A stretch of DNA of 64,000 bases from Rhodophyticola sp. CCM32 (GCF_004751985.1 NZ_CP038492.1:558001-622000), one strand, 5' to 3'; counted from the stretch's first letter, positions 45,798 to 54,445 are shown. The notes: a model not told the origin generated them from the sequence alone. A program made the numbers and translations.

Positions 45798-46040
45798 AAC
45801 GAAATCGTTTATTCTGTGCCATCGTTCATCGAAATTCGCGTTTGAGCCGAAGGCGAGAGGCCGCTTTTTTCGAGACAAGGCCTATCCGAAACGCATCAGG
45901 CGTTTTCCTCAAGGAAAACGACAGGGAAAACTCCAGTTTTCCCGTTCGGAATTCTGCAGAATTCCGGCAATCGCGCTTTGCCGCGCATCAAGACTGTCGT
46001 TATAGCGTTTCAACATAAAGTCGAAACGCGTTAGCAGTCG
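45796..46040. repeat. Repeat-dense gap with hairpins and four tandem palindromes
   Basis: Starts with CGAAATCGTTTATTCTG and TTCGCGTTTGAGCCGAAGGCG (as two adjoining pieces), then four palindromes: GAAACGC/GCGTTTTC (45888-45907), CGTTTTCCT-CA-AGGAAAACG (45901-45920), GGGAAAAC/GTTTTCCC (45924-45943) and GGAATTCTGCAGAATTCC (45948-45965). It ends with ATAGCGTTTCAAC and GTCGAAACGC (46002-46028). The 45836-45866 part is nearly repeated at 47780-47815 on the far side of the ligase gene. Confidence 0.8.
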
Positions 46041-46072
46041 CACCTCAACAGGTTGTTCCGATCCAGGCCCAG

Positions 46073-47665
46073 TCAGCCATATTGCGCCAGCATCTGTTGC
46101 AGATCCTCGAATGTATTGGCCTCCTCAACCGGTTTGTCGCGCCGCCAGCGCAGCATCCGGGGGAAGCGCAGGGCGACACCGGATTTGTGCCGGGGTGAGG
46201 CCTGAATGCCTTCAAAGGCGATCTCGAACACATGTTGCGGGGTCACGGCGCGGACCGGGCCGAATGTGTCGGTTGTGTTCTTGCGGACCCAGGCGGTGAT
46301 CTCGCGAAACTCCGCATCGGTCAGGCCGGAATAGGCCTTGGCGAAGGGCACCAGATCGGTGCCCTTCCAGACCGCGAAGGTGAAATCGGTATACAGTGTT
46401 GCCCGGCGCCCCGATCCGGCCTGGGCATAGATCATCACCGCATCAATGGTCAGCGGATCGACCTTCCATTTCCACCAGTCGCCTTTTTTGCGGCCTGCCA
46501 GATAGGGGGCGGACAGGCGTTTCAGCATCAGACCCTCGGCACCGATCTCGCGGCTGATCTGGCGGGCGGCGACAAGATCATCCCAGCTTTGGGCCGGAAC
46601 CGCGGCGGAAAGGCGGAGCGGGAGGGCAGGGGGCAGATGCGCGATATGTGTTTCAAGCAAAGCGCGGCGGGCGGAAATGGGCCGGTCGCGGATATCCGCG
46701 CCCTCCCATTCCAGCAGGTCATAGGCCATCAGGATCACCGGCGCCTCGGCCAGCAGTGTCTTCGGCACCGTCTTGCGCCCGATGCGGGGTTGCAGCCGCG
46801 AGAAAGGCAGCGGTTTTTCCGCAGCAAAGGCCAGCACTTCGGCATCCAGAACGGTGCCGTCGGGCAAAAAATCCTTAAGCTGGGCCAGTTCCGGAAACCT
46901 GTCAGTCATCAGCTCTTCACCCCGCGACCACAGGAAATGCTGCCCCTCGCGCAGGATGAACTGGCCACGAATCCCGTCCCATTTCCGCTCGGCCAGCCAG
47001 TTGGTCACCGGGCCAAGGGCGTCCGGCGGACCGTCGAGTTGATAGGCCAGATAAAACGGGTAGGGGCGCGACAGATCGGCGGTCGGGTCAGGGGCCTCGA
47101 TCAGGGCGTGAAAACTGGTGGTTTCCGGGGTCCAGTTGCCCATCAGACGGTGGGTCAGATCCGGTTCCTCCACGCCCGTGGCCTGAGACAGGGCGCGGGT
47201 CATGAGTTTTTGGCTGACCCCCATGCGCCAGCCGCCGGTGATCAGCTTGTTGAACACGAAACGCTCTGTCGGTGGCAGTTGATCCCAGGCCGCGAGGATC
47301 GCGGTTTTCTTCTCGGCCTCACCGGCGGTGCCCAATGTGCGCAACGCGGTGATCCAGTGTGTCAGGCTGTGATCGCTGGTCCGGGTGGCCGGGGGCAGCA
47401 CAAGGGCGATGGTTTCGCTCAGATCGCCGACCACCGGATAACAGTCTTCGAACAGCCAAAGCGGAATGTCGGCCCGTTCCGCCGCCCATGCGCGCAGAAG
47501 CGTGGTGGTCACCGTGCGGCGCGGGCGGCGACCGGAGAGCAGGGCGATGGTCCACAGCTTGTCATCCGCCGGGGCATCGCGGAAATACTCCGCCAGCGCG
47601 GCGGTCTTGAGGCTGGTTTTGGTGGTCTGGTCCAGCGCGGTGAACAGGGCGGCGAAACGTTTCAT
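46073..47665 (-). CDS. ATP-dependent DNA ligase (ligase-associated DNA repair type)
   Basis: A 530-residue ATP-dependent DNA ligase. An N-terminal helical domain with RMGVSQKLMTRALSQATGV precedes the adenylation domain with the motif AERKWDGIRG, whose K228 receives AMP, and later DAEVLAF, LLEWEGADIRDRP, EGLMLKR and WWKWKVDPLTID motifs; an OB-fold follows. This subfamily is linked with an MBL-fold exonuclease in bacterial DNA damage response (cisplatin resistance in NCBI names). The partner exonuclease is at 48602, but here the pair is broken apart by a Nudix gene and repeats. Confidence 0.92.
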   Translation of the reverse strand: MKRFAALFTALDQTTKTSLKTAALAEYFRDAPADDKLWTIALLSGRRPRRTVTTTLLRAWAAERADIPLWLFEDCYPVVGDLSETIALVLPPATRTSDHSLTHWITALRTLGTAGEAEKKTAILAAWDQLPPTERFVFNKLITGGWRMGVSQKLMTRALSQATGVEEPDLTHRLMGNWTPETTSFHALIEAPDPTADLSRPYPFYLAYQLDGPPDALGPVTNWLAERKWDGIRGQFILREGQHFLWSRGEELMTDRFPELAQLKDFLPDGTVLDAEVLAFAAEKPLPFSRLQPRIGRKTVPKTLLAEAPVILMAYDLLEWEGADIRDRPISARRALLETHIAHLPPALPLRLSAAVPAQSWDDLVAARQISREIGAEGLMLKRLSAPYLAGRKKGDWWKWKVDPLTIDAVMIYAQAGSGRRATLYTDFTFAVWKGTDLVPFAKAYSGLTDAEFREITAWVRKNTTDTFGPVRAVTPQHVFEIAFEGIQASPRHKSGVALRFPRMLRWRRDKPVEEANTFEDLQQMLAQYG

Positions 47666-47975
47666 CCCGGTATCACAGGATGATGCGGGTGACCTGCCCG
47701 GCGTGGAACATCGCGCGTCTTTGACGGAATGAAACGGATTTTCTGCATCCTATAGCGTTTCGACTTTACCTTGAAGCAATACAACGCCTTTCGCGTTTGA
47801 GCCAAAGGCGAGAGGCAGCGAAAGGCGTTTCAAAATGAAGTCGAAACGCTTTGTAATGGGGCTGTGTCGCGCAATATTGGCCTTCAATGCAGCCCGCGCC
47901 AAGGTCGACAGGGCGGGACGAAGCGGACCTCGGTCGATGTCGATTTAACGTCCGCTTTCTAGCCGTTAGAAATGA
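47666..47975. repeat. Gap with nested GCGTTTCGAC hairpin
   Basis: Arms AGCGTTTCGACTT (47754-47766) and AAGTCGAAACGCT (47838-47850) enclose a second pair CGCCTTTCGC (47775-47784) and GCGAAAGGCG (47818-47827). Inside lies TTCGCGTTTGAGCC, also found at 45836. From about 47940 the GC content falls toward the Nudix gene. No gene otherwise. Confidence 0.75.
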
Positions 47976-48428
47976 TCAACCGGCAACTTCATTTATGGAA
48001 GTTAGAGAAAGGCCAAAGTCTACAACCTCTACCCTGTTCAATTGTTGGACTGCGTCGATTGAGAACCAAGCTGCCCCCACCGTTGTATCATCGCCCCTGA
48101 AGTCTGTCTTGAGTTCGCCTTCACAGTTCCGCGCTTTGAATATCAAGCGGAGTGCGAGGCCGCATTGTCTTCGCTCGGATGTCCTTTCGTCAAACCACTC
48201 CGACTGTGCACCTAATAAGGGGCCGATATCTGCGCATAGGCCAGTCTCTTCCTCCAGTTCACGTAGTGCTGTTTCGTGTGCCTGCTCGCCCCATTCCATG
48301 CCGCCACCCGGCAACGTCCAAGCGCCGGATTTGGGATGCCCGGCTTTGCTAAATTGCGTCAGCAAAATCTGTTGGTTTGCGTCAACAGCAACGACATAGG
48401 CTGCTGCCCTTTGCCAATCGATACTCAT
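47976..48428 (-). CDS. Nudix hydrolase, inserted between ligase and exonuclease genes
   Basis: A 150-residue Nudix hydrolase. The Nudix box is complete, from GGGMEWGEQAHETALRELEE to ETGL, giving G-x5-E-x7-R-E-x2-E-E. Such enzymes cleave nucleoside diphosphates linked to other groups, including oxidised nucleotides. The gene has a visibly lower GC content and different codon use from both flanking repair genes, and no clear ribosome site, which suggests acquisition by transfer. Its place between the ligase and its partner exonuclease is unusual. Confidence 0.85.
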   Translation of the reverse strand: MSIDWQRAAAYVVAVDANQQILLTQFSKAGHPKSGAWTLPGGGMEWGEQAHETALRELEEETGLCADIGPLLGAQSEWFDERTSERRQCGLALRLIFKARNCEGELKTDFRGDDTTVGAAWFSIDAVQQLNRVEVVDFGLSLTSINEVAG

Positions 48429-48601
48429 TCCAGTGCCTATTCATTTTTCCGAGAAGGTGACATTGGCGGCAATGCAGCATTCTTGCAAGACGGGCTCTTT
48501 TCCCTCTTTCTCTGCATCCAGCGCCAAGGTCCGCTTTCCCGATTTTGGGTCGGTTTATGACGTAAAGGTCAAAACCGTCTGACATTCCACACCCCGGCAG
48601 A

Positions 48602-49615
48602 TCATGCCTGATCCTTCTTGGTGTCCTGTTCATCCAGGCTCTCGCCGTTGTAATCGGTTTCGACAATGCCTGCGTCATAGCCCTGATCTCTCAGCCAGCG
48701 ACAGAACTGGGCCGTATAGCCATGGGTGACAAACACCCGTTCGGCGCCCGTGGCCCGGATCGCGCTGTTCAAGCCTTCCCAATCCGCGTGGTCCGAGATC
48801 ACAAAGCCCCGGTCGGCGGCGCGGCGGCGGCGCATGCCCCGCAGGCGCATCCAGCCTGATGCGAAACCGGTGGAGGCAGGGCCGAACCGGCGCATCCAGG
48901 CAGAGCCAAGCGCCGAGGGCGGGGCCAGAACCATCGGGCCGGGCAGGGTTTTGAGGTCAAGATCGGGGGTGACCGGAATGGTCTCGGGCAGGGCCAGGCC
49001 CTGGGCGCGGATCACCTGATTGGTCGCCTCCACCGCGCCATGGGTCAGGATCGGGCCGATGGCCGGGTCCAGCAGGCGCAGCACCCGTTGCGCCTTGCCC
49101 AGGGAATAGACCCCCAGAACCGAGGCGCGGTTCGCGGCGGCATTCGCGGCCCACCAACCGTTGATATCTGCGGCCAGTGTCGCCTGATCCGGCCATTTAT
49201 AGATCGGCAGGCCGAAGGTGGATTCGGTGATGAACGCATGGCAACGCACCGGTTCAAACGGTTCCGACAGCCCGTCATCAACGGTTTTGTAATCGCCCGA
49301 GGCAACCCAGACCTCGCCCGAGACCTCCACCCTGATCTGGGCAGAGCCCGGCACATGGCCTGCGGGGTGATAGCTGACCCGCGCCGCGCCGATCTGCCGG
49401 GTTTCGCCATAGGCCAGCGTGTCCAGCGCGATATCCCCAAGCCGGTGACGTATGACCGGCGCGGCAGAACCGGTGGTCAGATAGCGGCCATGGCCCGGAC
49501 GGGCATGATCCGCATGGCCATGGGTGATCAAAGCGCGGTCAACCGGTTTCCACGGGTCGATATAGAACCCGCCTGCGGGGCAATAAATGCCGCGATCTGT
49601 GAATTGCAGGACCAT
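48602..49615 (-). CDS. Ligase-associated DNA exonuclease (MBL fold)
   Basis: A 337-residue metallo-beta-lactamase/beta-CASP nuclease. The metal motif is THGHADHARPGHGR, followed by SYHPAGHVPGSAQIRVE and a later SDHADWEGLN. These are features of the exonuclease that occurs beside the ATP-dependent DNA ligase in bacterial DNA damage response loci. Relatives are usually directly next to or overlapping the ligase gene; here 936 bases intervene. The C-terminal tail is charged (ESLDEQDTKKDQA) and the gene stops soon after the region where the disruption begins. Confidence 0.88.
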   Translation of the reverse strand: MVLQFTDRGIYCPAGGFYIDPWKPVDRALITHGHADHARPGHGRYLTTGSAAPVIRHRLGDIALDTLAYGETRQIGAARVSYHPAGHVPGSAQIRVEVSGEVWVASGDYKTVDDGLSEPFEPVRCHAFITESTFGLPIYKWPDQATLAADINGWWAANAAANRASVLGVYSLGKAQRVLRLLDPAIGPILTHGAVEATNQVIRAQGLALPETIPVTPDLDLKTLPGPMVLAPPSALGSAWMRRFGPASTGFASGWMRLRGMRRRRAADRGFVISDHADWEGLNSAIRATGAERVFVTHGYTAQFCRWLRDQGYDAGIVETDYNGESLDEQDTKKDQA

Positions 49616-49762
49616 TCCACCGCCTCCGATCCACCCGGATCATAGGGGGTGGGGGCCGTGGCGGCTAGGGTTCGGGCCCGGCCCGGGGCTGCCGCCGGGC
49701 GGGAGATTGATGTGGACCATTGTGGTGGACTGTCCGGCCGCGGCCATGGCGCCCCCCCAACC

Positions 49763-50830
49763 CTATATCTCGTCCTCCTCCTGCGGGATCAGCATGATTT
49801 CATTGCTTTCGACCAGATCGCGGATCGCGGTGATGATCTCGGCCATTGCGGCCTCTCCTTCATTCAGGCGGGGGGTGCCGAGGGTTTCGGCGTCTTCGCG
49901 CAACTGTTCGGCCATGCGTTTCGACATGTTTTCCAGCAGGAATTCCACCGCAATGGGATATTCGGCCAGACCCGAGGCACAGGCGATGATCGCCTTGCCG
50001 GGGTCCACCAGGCGCATCACCTTCGGCACATCGGTCGGTTTCAGGCGTTTGGGGATATGTTCGAAGGTAAAGATCGCGCGGCGCACCTGTTCGGCAAATT
50101 CGGCATTGCGTTTGTCCAGCCCGTCGAGAATGGCATCGCGGATCGAGCCCGAGGCCGCGTTCAGGATTGCGCCGACCCGGTCCACCGCGCTGGTATTGAA
50201 GGCGATCTTGGGTTTGTTCCCAAGCTGGCCGGTCAGGGTCATGCCGATGCGGTCAACCATGTCGGGCGAGACCGTGCTGGTCAGCGACACCGCATGTGCG
50301 ACCAGTTCGGCGCGGTCTTCGGGCAGCATGGCCAGAATCTCGGCCGCACGGGCGACAGAAAGTTTCGACAGAAGGATCGCGCACACCTCGGCGCTTTCGC
50401 TGGTGATCAGCGCCACCAGATCCTCATCTTCCAGTTCCGCCAGCCGGGCCCAGGGATCGGCGGGGGTCTGGGCCTGGGTTTCGGCCAGAAGCCCCTCGCG
50501 TGCCGGGGCGGACAGATGCGGCTCCAGCAGGGTCAGCGCATCTGGCAGACCTTCGGGAAAGATCAGGGCCAGATTGTCGAGCGCGGTTGTGAACTCCTGC
50601 ACCACGCCGGCAAGTGTGGCGCGGTTCACATGGCTGAGCGTTGCCATATACCGGGCCAGACGTTCCTGCTGCACCGGGGTCAGCCGGTCCAGCGCCAGGG
50701 GCACATCTTCGGACAGTAGCAGTCGGACGATCACCGCCGCCTTCTGCCCCGGTGTCAGCCGTTGAACCGCCCCCGGCCCACCGGATGGGGCGGGGCCCGC
50801 ATGATCCAAAACCTCGCCACCCTGCGCCAT
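49763..50830 (-). CDS. fliG: Flagellar motor switch protein FliG (divergent), orphan
   Basis: A 355-residue armadillo-like protein that assembles the rotor switch ring and contacts the stator. The C-terminal domain has FAEQVRRAIFTFEHIPKRL and then VDPGKAIIACASG and MAEQLREDAETLG, typical of FliG-C. In the middle domain the usual EHPQ motif is replaced by ESAEVCAILLSKL, so it is divergent, as in some Roseobacter-group proteins. The start at 50830 (MAQGGEVLDH) is preferred; the open frame continues into a repeat. No other flagellar gene lies in the window. Confidence 0.85.
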   Translation of the reverse strand: MAQGGEVLDHAGPAPSGGPGAVQRLTPGQKAAVIVRLLLSEDVPLALDRLTPVQQERLARYMATLSHVNRATLAGVVQEFTTALDNLALIFPEGLPDALTLLEPHLSAPAREGLLAETQAQTPADPWARLAELEDEDLVALITSESAEVCAILLSKLSVARAAEILAMLPEDRAELVAHAVSLTSTVSPDMVDRIGMTLTGQLGNKPKIAFNTSAVDRVGAILNAASGSIRDAILDGLDKRNAEFAEQVRRAIFTFEHIPKRLKPTDVPKVMRLVDPGKAIIACASGLAEYPIAVEFLLENMSKRMAEQLREDAETLGTPRLNEGEAAMAEIITAIRDLVESNEIMLIPQEEDEI

Positions 50831-50960
50831 TGCCTTGCCCCGTTCATTGTCTGCCCACCACAGGGGCCAGCATTGGGGGGCAGGGTTAAGCCCGGGTTTC
50901 CAACGCTGCGGGAAATCCGATGGATTTTCAGTGAATTTCTCTGGTTTCGGGACGAGAGGC

Positions 50961-51082
50961 CACACCATCCTTGCGCCCGGCGGCACCGCCGGGCAGCGCC
51001 CGTACCGCGCCCACGGGGCGCGGGCGCTTCTCACCCAGCCCTCGGTTCGGGCGATGCCCTCGGCATTCATGTGGTTATGTGG
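50961..51082. repeat. GC-rich modular hairpin repeat, copy E
   Basis: GCCCGGCGG-CA-CCGCCGGGC hairpin, then CCGCGCCC-AC-GGGGCGCGG, a lengthened second hairpin, then CTCGGTTCGGGC. It lies between fliG and purB. It lacks the CCTGAAATTC left flank seen in copies B, C and D. Confidence 0.75.
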
Positions 51083-51097
51083 TCGGTTTCTGCTCTA

Positions 51098-51135
51098 TAG
51101 CGGTTTGCGTTTGATCTGCATCGAAAACCGCTTTA
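51098..51135. repeat. AGCGGTTT-GCGTTTGAT hairpin at the purB stop
   Basis: AGCGGTTT (51099-51106) pairs with AAACCGCT (51125-51132) around GCGTTTGATCTGCATCG. The right arm touches the purB stop codon (51133-51135). An almost identical hairpin lies at 54411-54445. Confidence 0.65.
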
Positions 51136-52437
51136 ATCGCCAAACACCCGGGCAAAGATCGTGTCCACGTGTTTGGTGTGATAGCCGAGGTCGAATTTCT
51201 CGGCAATCTCGGTCGGGCTGAGCGCGGCGGTCACCTCGGCATCACCCAGAAGCTCCTGTTGAAAATCCTTGCCCTCTTCCCAGACCTTCATCGCATTGCG
51301 CTGCACCAGCCGATAGGCATCCTCGCGGCTGATGCCTGCCTGTGTCAGGGCCAGAAGCACCCGTTGGGAATGCACGAGACCGCGGAATTTATGCATGTTT
51401 GCCAGCATGTTGTCAGGGTAGATCACCAGTTTTTCGATCACGCCGGTCAGCCGGGCAAGGGCAAAATCAAGGGTGATCGTGGCATCAGGGCCGATCATCC
51501 GTTCGACCGAGGAATGGCTGATATCGCGTTCATGCCAAAGCGCCACATTTTCCATCGCCGGGATCACCGACATGCGCACCAGCCGCGCCAGCCCGGTCAG
51601 GTTCTCGGTCAGCACCGGGTTGCGCTTATGGGGCATCGCCGAAGAGCCTTTCTGGCCTTTGGAAAAGAACTCCTCGGCCTCCAGAACCTCGGTGCGCTGC
51701 ATATGGCGGATCTCGATGGCGATATTCTCGATACTGCTGGCGATGACGCCCAGGGTGGCAAAGAACATCGCATGGCGGTCGCGGGGGATAACCTGGGTCG
51801 AGATCGGCTCCGGCTCCAGCCCCAGTTGCGCGCAGACATGAGCCTCGACCGCGGGGTCGATATTGGCAAAAGTCCCCACCGCGCCCGAGATGGCGCCGGT
51901 GGCAATCTCGGCCCGCGCGGTGCGCAGACGGGTGCGGTTCCGGTCCATCTCGGCATAGAAGCGTGCGAAGGTCAGGCCCATGGTCACCGGCTCGGCATGG
52001 ATGCCATGGGACCGGCCGATGCGCACATCCATCCTGTGTTCATGGGCCCGGCGTTTCAGGGCCGCCAAGAGCGCCTCCATATCCGCCAGAAGGATATCGG
52101 CGGCACGCACCAGTTGTACGTTCAGCGTGGTGTCGAGTACATCCGACGAGGTCATGCCCTGATGCACGAACCGGGCCTCGTCATTGCCGATGATCTCGGC
52201 CAGATGGGTCAGAAAGGCGATGACATCATGTTTGGTGACGGCCTCGATCTCATCAATCCGGGCGACATCGAAAGCCACGTCTTTGGCCTTCCACACTGCC
52301 TGCGCATTCTCTTTCGGGATCACCCCGAGGGCGGCCTGGGCATCGCAAGCATGGGCCTCGATCTCATACCAGATGCGGAATTTGCTGGCGGGCTCCCAAA
52401 GGGCGACCATTTGTGGGCGGGAATAGCGGGGGATCAT
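51133..52437 (-). CDS. purB: Adenylosuccinate lyase
   Basis: A 434-residue lyase acting twice in purine synthesis, on SAICAR and on adenylosuccinate. The fumarase/lyase superfamily signature GSSAMPHKRNPVL is present, along with RSHGIHAEPVTMGLTFA and GMTSSDVLDT. AAGGA lies eight bases before the ATG at 52437; nine further codons upstream are open but unsupported. The tetrameric helical enzyme works in the cytoplasm. It is the only purine gene in this window. Confidence 0.95.
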   Translation of the reverse strand: MIPRYSRPQMVALWEPASKFRIWYEIEAHACDAQAALGVIPKENAQAVWKAKDVAFDVARIDEIEAVTKHDVIAFLTHLAEIIGNDEARFVHQGMTSSDVLDTTLNVQLVRAADILLADMEALLAALKRRAHEHRMDVRIGRSHGIHAEPVTMGLTFARFYAEMDRNRTRLRTARAEIATGAISGAVGTFANIDPAVEAHVCAQLGLEPEPISTQVIPRDRHAMFFATLGVIASSIENIAIEIRHMQRTEVLEAEEFFSKGQKGSSAMPHKRNPVLTENLTGLARLVRMSVIPAMENVALWHERDISHSSVERMIGPDATITLDFALARLTGVIEKLVIYPDNMLANMHKFRGLVHSQRVLLALTQAGISREDAYRLVQRNAMKVWEEGKDFQQELLGDAEVTAALSPTEIAEKFDLGYHTKHVDTIFARVFGD

Positions 52438-52620
52438 GGGGCAGTCCTTCGTAGCAGCCTTCAAGCACGCCCGCGTGGTTTACGGAGCCTGAGGGCCAAG
52501 GACAAGCGCAGAGGTGGCGCAAGACGCCGGACGCAGGGCCGTGGGGTGAATTTCATTGCCCTCTGATGCAGAATGGCCCAAGCCTTGATCGGAACGGTCT
52601 CACCTGCGGAGGGTCTTTTC

Positions 52621-53433
52621 ATGTCTTTTTGCCGTGTGGCCCCTTTTGTGGTTGGCCTCTGCCTTGGGGCGCTGCCCGCACCGGCAGAGGAAGATTTTGG
52701 CTGGGCCTATACAAGGTCTGTCGATCCCGACCCTTCTGAAACGCGCCTGACCCTCATCTATGGGGGGACAGACCCGGATGCGGCACAGATCATCGCCCGG
52801 TGCGGGATCGGGGCGGGCGGGCCCTACACGGGTGTGCAACTGACAACGGATCTGGACGAGGCCAGTATCGGTACCATCGTGTCTTATGAGATAAGCGCGG
52901 GCGCAGCCAACCTGACAGGCGCAGCGACAGTGCTTGCACCGGGCCATAAGGACGGCCTTGTGCGTCTGGCTTTCAGGCTGGACCTGGAATCGCCGATCTG
53001 GCTGGCTTTATCCATCTCCAGGCGGTTGGAATACGGGTATTCCGGGGAAACTCTGGAAACCGTCTCGCTGGACGGGATCGGCAGGATGGCCATGCAGTTT
53101 CGCGATGAGTGTGCGATGATCGGGGAACTGACAGAGGCCGGGGGCGGCACAGGCTGGGTCCGGCTGGAGGAAAGTGAAATCACCACTCTGCTCACCGGTC
53201 ATGATCTGATCTATGACACTGGCGCATTCCAGCAATTCCTGCCCTCGGGCCGGACGTTTTATCGCGCGGGGGAGGCAAGCTGGGGCTATTGGCGGGTGGA
53301 GGCGGGCCGGTATTGCAGCCAATGGCCCCCGGGAGAGGGCTGGGACTGCTATGATCTGGAGCATGACGGGGCCGCATCCCTGCGCTTCATTGACGATTGG
53401 GGCCATATCTCGGTCGGGAGGTTTGCAGAGTGA
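52621..53433 (+). CDS. Exported protein of unknown function
   Basis: A 270-residue protein that starts with a signal peptide (SFCRVAPFVVGLCLGALPAPA, cleaved probably before EEDFGW). GGAGGG lies seven bases before the ATG at 52621. The rest looks beta-rich with several cysteines in pairs (CGIG, EGWDCYDLEH), perhaps a disulfide-bonded periplasmic protein. No family is recognised. Its stop overlaps the GTG start of the next gene, so the two are coupled and probably related. Confidence 0.7.
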   Translation: MSFCRVAPFVVGLCLGALPAPAEEDFGWAYTRSVDPDPSETRLTLIYGGTDPDAAQIIARCGIGAGGPYTGVQLTTDLDEASIGTIVSYEISAGAANLTGAATVLAPGHKDGLVRLAFRLDLESPIWLALSISRRLEYGYSGETLETVSLDGIGRMAMQFRDECAMIGELTEAGGGTGWVRLEESEITTLLTGHDLIYDTGAFQQFLPSGRTFYRAGEASWGYWRVEAGRYCSQWPPGEGWDCYDLEHDGAASLRFIDDWGHISVGRFAE

Positions 53434-53837
53434 TCACTCTGGCGGCGCTGGAAGGGGTCTGGTGTCTGGATCGTGAGATCGACGACCGCCGCGCGGGGCT
53501 GACAGGCCGCTTCGTGGGAGAGGCGATCTGGGCGCCCGACGGCGCCGGGCTGACCCAGACCGAAACCGGGCTGTTGCGCTATGGCACGGCCCCGCCGATG
53601 CAGGCCACGCGACGCTATATATGGCGGGAGGGACATGGCGGCCCGGAGGTGTTCTTTGCCGATGGCCGCCCGTTTCATCAGGTGACCGGAACAGGCGCGG
53701 CCCATCATGACTGCCCGCCGGATGTCTATGAGGTGCGGTATGAGGTGACGGATTGGCCGCTTTGGCAAAGCCGTTGGCAGGTGTCGGGGCCGCGCAAGGA
53801 TGCGGTGATCATCAGCCGGTATCGGCGGATACCTTGA
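53430..53837 (+). CDS. Small protein, possibly DUF6314 family
   Basis: A 135-residue cytoplasmic protein with repeated aromatic strands (EGVWCLDREIDDRRAGLTGRF, QATRRYIWREGHGGPEVFF, RYEVTDWPLWQSRWQVSGPRKD), consistent with a small beta barrel such as DUF6314 members, though I am not sure of the family. The GTG start overlaps the stop of the exported protein (GTGA). No role is known. Tandem palindromes begin about 30 bases after its stop. Confidence 0.6.
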   Translation: MITLAALEGVWCLDREIDDRRAGLTGRFVGEAIWAPDGAGLTQTETGLLRYGTAPPMQATRRYIWREGHGGPEVFFADGRPFHQVTGTGAAHHDCPPDVYEVRYEVTDWPLWQSRWQVSGPRKDAVIISRYRRIP

Positions 53838-53866
53838 TTGCGATAGGCTGGCTGTGCCGCAGGGGT

Positions 53867-53907
53867 GGAAAACTCCAGTTTTCCATACGGAATTCTGCAG
53901 AATTCCG
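53867..53907. repeat. Two tandem palindromes after the DUF6314-like gene
   Basis: GGAAAACTCCAGTTTTCC (53867-53884) and CGGAATTCTGCAGAATTCCG (53888-53907). The same pair, in the same order, occurs at 45924-45965. Confidence 0.85.
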
Positions 53908-53966
53908 GTGCCTGCGCTTTGCGCGCATCCGGCTTTCCGCATTTTACCTGAAACCTGCATCTCCGC

Positions 53967-54380
53967 TCAATCATCCGCGTCATCGGCCTTCATCAGACGG
54001 TCGGATTTTTTGCGCACCAGCACGCTGCGCAGGTCATGCATCGCCAGCAAAAGCCGGTCGGTGACATCTTCCAGATCCTCATCGCTGGCGCGGGATTGCG
54101 CCCAATGGGTGGTCAGGTTCATGTAATCCACGGCCCGGTGGATATCGTCGATATCGCGATCCGCCAGAACGGCCTGCCGTTCGTCCATCCATTCGGCGAT
54201 CACCGCATTTTCCTCGGCGCTCAGCACATGGTCCCCATGGGGTTTCACATTGCCGTTGCGGATGTTGACCACGGCGATTTCCTGCATCTCGATCCGGCGC
54301 TGGCGGTTTTCGGTATCAATCCGAAACACGGCCGCGCCATTCTCGCGGATGCGGAAATAGAATTCTGGTAGATCTGACAT
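53967..54380 (-). CDS. Hypothetical protein, conserved-looking
   Basis: A 137-residue, charged, soluble protein without a signal. It starts MSDLPEFYFRIRENGAAVFRI, has helical middle parts (EENAVIAEWMDERQAVLADRD) and an acidic end. I do not recognise the family. It lies convergent with the DUF6314-like gene and downstream of the rplI terminator on the same strand as the ribosomal genes, so it has its own promoter or is read through. The frame looks coding from codon use. Confidence 0.65.
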   Translation of the reverse strand: MSDLPEFYFRIRENGAAVFRIDTENRQRRIEMQEIAVVNIRNGNVKPHGDHVLSAEENAVIAEWMDERQAVLADRDIDDIHRAVDYMNLTTHWAQSRASDEDLEDVTDRLLLAMHDLRSVLVRKKSDRLMKADDADD

Positions 54381-54410
54381 TGCCTGCCCTTGCCCCGTTT
54401 GGCCCAGCCT

Positions 54411-54445
54411 AAAGCGGTTTGCGTTTGATTTGAATCGAAAAACCG
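54411..54445. repeat. AAAGCGGTTT-GCGTTTGAT hairpin
   Basis: Contains AAAGCGGTTTGCGTTTGATT followed by TGAATCGAAAAACCGG, nearly the same as 51098-51135. It lies just upstream of the small hypothetical gene. Confidence 0.6.

Noticed and set aside
7700..51082. GC-rich repeats as translated genes
   Set aside because: Several frames read through them (for example with PAAPPGSA segments), but this only reflects shared DNA; frames and lengths are not conserved.
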